From DASYTH01 sp035762905 (lineage in GTDB: Bacteria; Actinomycetota; Actinomycetes; Mycobacteriales; Pseudonocardiaceae), in contig NZ_DASUCC010000095.1 of NCBI RefSeq assembly GCF_035762905.1, forward strand, positions 1-64,000: a stretch of DNA of 64,000 bases, in the 5' to 3' direction. The notes beneath the pieces were generated by a model. It saw only the letters and a program-made list of their open reading frames with translations, made no database searches and had not been told where the DNA came from. Every line of letters starts with the position of its first letter. Within the stretch, counting starts at the first letter, position 1. The position numbers were made by a program, and so were the translations under genes. Shown here piece after piece: positions 60,197 to 64,000 of the stretch.

Positions 60197-61675
60197 GTGT
60201 TTCCGAAGATCCTGCCGCGCCACCACAACCTGCGCGGCGCAGTGTTCTACGTGTTCACCACCGGCGGTCGCACCGTGCACACCGACCCGCACATCGTCGC
60301 CGCCTGGGACGAACAGCTCTGCGACCCGGTGCTCGCTCGCCCGGACAAGACCGGCCTACGCGCCCTGGTCGACCGCATGGACGCACCTCGCGTCCTGCGA
60401 GCCATCGAGGTCAAAGCCGGCCACGTCTACCACGTCCCAATCGCCGCGCACCGCGACGACGGCTTGCTCGGCGACGACCAATGGCGCCAGCTCGCCTACG
60501 AAGTCGTCGGCCGGCTTGGCTTGTCCGGCTGCCGCTGGATCGCCGTGCACCACGGCCCCAGCCGCGCCGGCAACGACCACATCCACCTCATCGTCCAACT
60601 CGTCGGCGACAACGGAAAACTCGCCCGCCTCTCCTACGACAAGACCAAGATCCGCGCCTGGGCGCGCGAAGTCGAAGAACGCCTCGACCTCGTCCGCACC
60701 GGCCCCGACGGCACCGGCGCCCGCCCACTCTCCCGCGCCGAACACGACCGCGCCCGCACCACCGGCATCGAACCCCAACGCCGCACCCTCGAACGCCTCG
60801 TCCGCGCCGCTGCCGGCGCAGCCCACTCCGCCGAACAGTTCGTCGCCACCCTCCACGACCAGGACGTGACCGTCCACCCGCGCATCCACGCTGGCCGCGT
60901 AGTCGGCTACTCCGTCGCTCTGCATCCTGACCTCGTCCACGACGACGCACCCGCCCTGGAACTGTCCGGCTCCCAACTCGCCCGCGACCTGTCCTTGGCC
61001 CGCTTGCAAGCCCGATGGGCCGACGACTACACCAGCGATCACCCCGACCACTGGACCACCTCAAGGCCCGTCTACCACGGCGGAGCGGCCCGATGGCGGA
61101 CGGGCCACCGCCGCGTCCAAGAGGCGCTCCGCGAGCTCTCTCACCTCCATCCCAACGACCGATCCGCTTGGCACGCCGCTATCGACCAGGCCGCCGACTT
61201 CGCCGCCATGCTGTCCGTCCAAGTCGACCCAACCGACACACACGGCCTACGCGAACCCCTCCGCGCGGCCGCCACCGACCTTGCCGCCGCAGCCCGACTC
61301 AGCCGACCCAACACAAGGAGCCCGGCCGGCCGACCCCACCCGATCGTGTTACCCACCCTGCTCGCCGCCACCCGCCTCCTGGCCCGCACCCACGCCCCCG
61401 AACTTGCGGTTGCCCTGCTCGTAATCGCCGCCTTCGCCGCGCTCGTCTTGGCTCTCGCCGACCGCCAGCGCTATGACCGCAAACCCGGCCAATCCGGCGC
61501 CCACCTCCGCACCGCCGCCGCCCGACTCGCCCCATATCAACCTCGGACTGAACCTGCCAGGCCGTCAACGACGACCGCCCGTCAGCCGAAAGCACCGACG
61601 AGCGCACCATCCGTCGGTGAACGGCCCCCGATCTACCGTCCACCCACCCAGGTGCCACGCGGTCGGACCAGATGA
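60197..61675 (+). CDS. Relaxase/mobilisation nuclease
   Basis: GTG 60197, 492 residues. The N-terminal relaxase domain has an early catalytic region (HNLRGAVFYVFTTGG) and the metal-binding three-His motif in HHGPSRAGNDHIHLIVQLVG; the nucleophile Tyr is likely among Y residues near the N-terminus but I cannot fix it. The middle is helical. A C-terminal membrane helix (LAVALLVIAAFAALVLALA) and a Pro/Arg-rich tail follow, as in several actinomycete mobilisation relaxases. With MobC and the hairpins at 59591-59644 it forms a compact mob unit that could let the adjoining array be transferred. Confidence 0.75.
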   Translation: MFPKILPRHHNLRGAVFYVFTTGGRTVHTDPHIVAAWDEQLCDPVLARPDKTGLRALVDRMDAPRVLRAIEVKAGHVYHVPIAAHRDDGLLGDDQWRQLAYEVVGRLGLSGCRWIAVHHGPSRAGNDHIHLIVQLVGDNGKLARLSYDKTKIRAWAREVEERLDLVRTGPDGTGARPLSRAEHDRARTTGIEPQRRTLERLVRAAAGAAHSAEQFVATLHDQDVTVHPRIHAGRVVGYSVALHPDLVHDDAPALELSGSQLARDLSLARLQARWADDYTSDHPDHWTTSRPVYHGGAARWRTGHRRVQEALRELSHLHPNDRSAWHAAIDQAADFAAMLSVQVDPTDTHGLREPLRAAATDLAAAARLSRPNTRSPAGRPHPIVLPTLLAATRLLARTHAPELAVALLVIAAFAALVLALADRQRYDRKPGQSGAHLRTAAARLAPYQPRTEPARPSTTTARQPKAPTSAPSVGERPPIYRPPTQVPRGRTR

Positions 61676-61743
61676 ACCGCATCAGCATCACGCGACCTGA
61701 TCACATGCCCCGGGCGATCTAGGTCGACGGGACAGATGTGGAT

Positions 61744-62862
61744 CTACGACTGCCGGCTGATCAGCTCATCGAGTTCCACATGAGCAAGTAGCTCCTCAAT
61801 GGCGGACTCGTGGCTCAGATCCAGGGCCTGCAGCTCGTTGGTTGTACGCCGGAGCTTGGTCGGACATTCCGTCGCCGCGTCATCAACGATGGTGCCTGCT
61901 TCCGCCTGATCCCACCGAACAGCGGCGAGCCGTGTGCGTTCAAAATTTGCAGCAAGCAGGACGTCGACCCTCGGCCTGCCGAAAGCGTCATTCCGAGAAT
62001 GCTGCAACGCCACAACGCGAACACCGGTGATGCCAGGAGCGACCGCGAGTGCTTCGCGTACGGTCAGCAGCACGTGCGAGGCGACCATCGTGGTATGCAG
62101 CCCGCCACGCTCGGCCTTCGCAAGTTTCTTGAGCGTCAGGTTCCCAGCCGGTGTGGTAGCCGGCCGGCGCTCCGGCACGATGTCGATGCTGGGTACCAGC
62201 ACAACCACGGACAGCTCACTGCCATTAACGCCTACCGCGGCAGCAGGTGCCTCGTTGTCCTCGAACGCCTCGGCAAGCACGCTGAGCACAACATCCTCGT
62301 CGTTGCCAACGAGCGCAGCCCACCACTGGTCCAACTGAGCTTGATACCGAACCCGCTGCTGTTCCTGATTCAGCGTCTGCCGTTCGATCTCCCGCTGCGC
62401 CGCCTGATCAGCCGCCGCGAGAGCGGCCTTGCGCGCTGCTCGCTGGAACAGACCGATGCCCTTTACCGCTTGGGCGCGATGTGCCGAGATGATCGCCTTG
62501 GTGTGGATCGGCGGGGGTGCCGGAGCTATGGGACGGACAGCCTCCGGAAAGTCCTGGCGATGGAGGTTGAGGAACTCGTTGAGCGCATCGCGCAACTCCT
62601 GTGCCTGCTCCAGCTTCGCGGACTGCGCCAGCGCACGTTGAGACGAACCCGCGCGAGCGGTACGCGACGCCGACGACCGTCCGGTTCGTCGACGGGAGCC
62701 AGACAGCGATGTGTAGAAGCTCACCGGTCCCGCCCCGGTGGAGAATCCCGTTCTCCCGCCACCAACGTGAAGGCGAGCGGCCCGCGGCCCGAGACTGGTC
62801 CGGATGCCACGACTCGAAGCCCGAACCCGAACACCCGGCGCGACCTTGAACGAGAACCCCAC
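61744..62862 (-). CDS. DUF4236-domain protein with coiled-coil middle
   Basis: ATG 62862, 372 residues. The first 55 residues are DUF4236-like: GFSFKVAPGVRVRASSRGIR, TSLGPRAARLHVGGGRTGFS, a beta-rich Gly/Arg repeat. A helical region with AARKAALAAADQAAQREIER and TLNQEQQRVRYQAQLDQWWA follows, and then an alpha/beta C-terminal domain (SELSVVVLVPSIDIVPERRP; GVRVVALQHSRNDAFGRPRV). Function of DUF4236 is unknown; it is frequent in accessory regions. It is convergent with the relaxase. Confidence 0.65.
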   Translation of the reverse strand: MGFSFKVAPGVRVRASSRGIRTSLGPRAARLHVGGGRTGFSTGAGPVSFYTSLSGSRRRTGRSSASRTARAGSSQRALAQSAKLEQAQELRDALNEFLNLHRQDFPEAVRPIAPAPPPIHTKAIISAHRAQAVKGIGLFQRAARKAALAAADQAAQREIERQTLNQEQQRVRYQAQLDQWWAALVGNDEDVVLSVLAEAFEDNEAPAAAVGVNGSELSVVVLVPSIDIVPERRPATTPAGNLTLKKLAKAERGGLHTTMVASHVLLTVREALAVAPGITGVRVVALQHSRNDAFGRPRVDVLLAANFERTRLAAVRWDQAEAGTIVDDAATECPTKLRRTTNELQALDLSHESAIEELLAHVELDELISRQS

Positions 62863-63004
62863 GATTCGCCTCCTGGATCACTCGACTCAAACCAAGTCGC
62901 TGCAGGACGCTGACCGGTTACACCTCGGCGCTCGATTCGCAAGGTAGGTAACGCGCTCGCACGTTGACCCGCCAGGCATGGCGATCGATGCCTAGGCTGT
63001 CGCA

Positions 63005-63682
63005 GTGGACGCCGACTACAACTTGCCCGGCGAAGCATGGCCAATCCAGGTACGCCTGGACCGATGGGGACCAAGGATTCCGCCTGACGCCTGGCCGCCC
63101 TTCCCACCCGAGACGAACGCCTTATGGCGCCGGCAGGTCTTTGCTGTAGCCGATCGGTGACACGCTCGCCGGTGTACCGCGCGAGAGTTGTTGGTCGCCG
63201 TCCTGATGTGGGGATACGGCGTACGGGGCTACGGACCGGTTCGCACGCTTGCGGCGTTGAACTCCGACCCGGAGGGCGCCAAGCTTAAGTACAACCTCGC
63301 CCCCCTTAGGACAGGCCGGCCGTCGGAACATGATCTGTACGCCGCCTATGACAGATTCACCCCGGCTTCCCCGACGCACCTGCAACAGCTTGGCCCTGCG
63401 TTCTTCACCAAGATGCTGTACTTCGTCGGCTACCGTCGCGGCATCGGCGGCGTGCAACCACTGATCTTGGATCGCGTCGTCGCCAAGCGCCTCCCGGAGC
63501 AGGCAGGTCCCGCATGCTCGAGAAGCTGGGGCTGGCCCAGTCAGCACTGGCTTACCTACCTGCGCTGGGCCGCAGAAGAGGCGCTCGATCCCGCCTTCGG
63601 CGGCGAACCTGACGGTGTGGAACTGGCATTATTCAACGACAATTGGTCACGCGCATCCAATGACGGTCAGATCGTCCCATAG
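63005..63682 (+). pseudogene. 8-oxoguanine-DNA-glycosylase-fold gene with in-frame TGA
   Basis: From GTG 63005 the frame reads NLPGEAWPIQVRLDRWGPRI and WRRQVFAVADR, then TGA at 63158-63160, and continues in the same frame with ARELLVAVLMWGYGVRGYGP to TAG 63680. The whole, about 225 residues, resembles the OGG-fold proteins annotated in actinomycetes (VAVLMWGYG, TKMLYFVGY, PLILDRVVAKRL). A single nonsense change has split it; restart at TTG 63188 would give a 164-residue C-terminal part. The likely original role is DNA base repair or a defence-linked glycosylase. Confidence 0.55.
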
Positions 63683-64000
63683 TCCTGTCACCGTCCTTCT
63701 AGTGCTGTGTAGAAGGTTGTCCAGGAGAGCGAGGCTGTACGAATCGGGGCTCGGGTGACCGGCCTGCGACGCGGCTCGCGCCTGATCGTGTACAGCCTGC
63801 AGCAAGTGTGGCTGAACGATGGCGACCCTGGTCTTGTCGGTCGCCACGCGTGTGTGCAACTGCTGGACGAAGTCAGCGCTCTTGGCTCGGTGGCCGGAAT
63901 TCCACGCGGCAGGTGCGGCGATACGCGGTTTGCTGAGCCGCTCGATCAGAGCGTCATTGCCTAGCAGCCGGATGTTCTTTTCGGCCTGGCTGACTACCTG
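63647..64000 (-). CDS. C-terminal part of an unidentified protein (runs off window end)
   Basis: The minus-strand frame is open from base 64000 to TGA 63647, giving 117 residues: QVVSQAEKNIRLLGNDALIE, SADFVQQLHTRVATDKTRVA, a helix QPHLLQAVHDQARAASQAG and an ending TGLWDDLTVIGCA. It overlaps the end of the OGG-like gene by 36 bases (convergent). I recognise no family; the start lies outside the window. Confidence 0.45.
   Translation of the reverse strand, partial: QVVSQAEKNIRLLGNDALIERLSKPRIAAPAAWNSGHRAKSADFVQQLHTRVATDKTRVAIVQPHLLQAVHDQARAASQAGHPSPDSYSLALLDNLLHSTRRTVTGLWDDLTVIGCA

Overview
The window is high-GC DNA with long ORFs, GTG/TTG starts and four-base ATGA/GTGA gene overlaps, typical of a filamentous actinomycete; genus cannot be fixed from sequence alone. 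Almost all of it is accessory: defence or conflict genes, integrated-element remains, a biosynthetic operon, and an array of repeat-separated genes next to tyrosine recombinases and mobilisation genes. No housekeeping gene, rRNA or complete tRNA was found.

Left part (1-11.3 kb): the end of an IS5-type transposase abuts a decayed TPR regulator. Then come a nucleotide-cyclase-fold protein, an HTH/STAND-NTPase/WD40 receptor with 14 WD repeats, and a Gabija-like OLD nuclease/UvrD helicase pair. A tyrosine integrase follows, ending in a strong terminator and a tRNA-Pro(GGG) 3' end that looks like an att site.

Stacked islands (11.3-28.8 kb): that tRNA end occurs three times (11.31, 26.67, 28.76 kb), each behind a hairpin terminator, so elements appear to have accreted at one att site. 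The first interval carries a CHAT-protease conflict locus: two TPR-CHAT proteins, one CHAT-NTPase-TPR protein, a two-to-three-TM membrane protein and a 63-residue partner. The second interval holds only a decayed helical-repeat gene.

Biosynthetic operon (28.9-38.7 kb): a DUF2637 transfer-type membrane protein and a small element protein are translationally coupled to a thymidylate-synthase homologue with the Asp that marks cytosine specificity, a carbamoyltransferase, a glycosyltransferase, a P-loop kinase, a methyltransferase, two APH-fold kinases, a MazG-type pyrophosphohydrolase, a histidine phosphatase and a UDP-glucose dehydrogenase. Together they suggest a hydroxymethylcytosine/glucuronate-type nucleoside product or a nucleotide hypermodification pathway.

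Array (39.3-59.6 kb): nine copies of a short hairpin-forming repeat, with conserved core TACTGGCAGGCTCGCG, sit between genes. Nearly every gene is on the minus strand with a repeat just beyond its stop codon. The genes include four paralogous beta-helix-like membrane proteins whose lengths step with 2, 3, 4 and 6 internal repeats. Upstream of the array lie two tyrosine recombinases with an HTH protein between them, and then a related site beside mobC/relaxase genes. I infer an integron-like gene-cassette system that does not use the classical attC consensus; this is the main candidate for something undescribed. An IS630 copy has inserted into one array gene.

Right end (61.7-64 kb): a DUF4236 protein, an OGG-like glycosylase gene with an in-frame stop, and the end of an unidentified gene.
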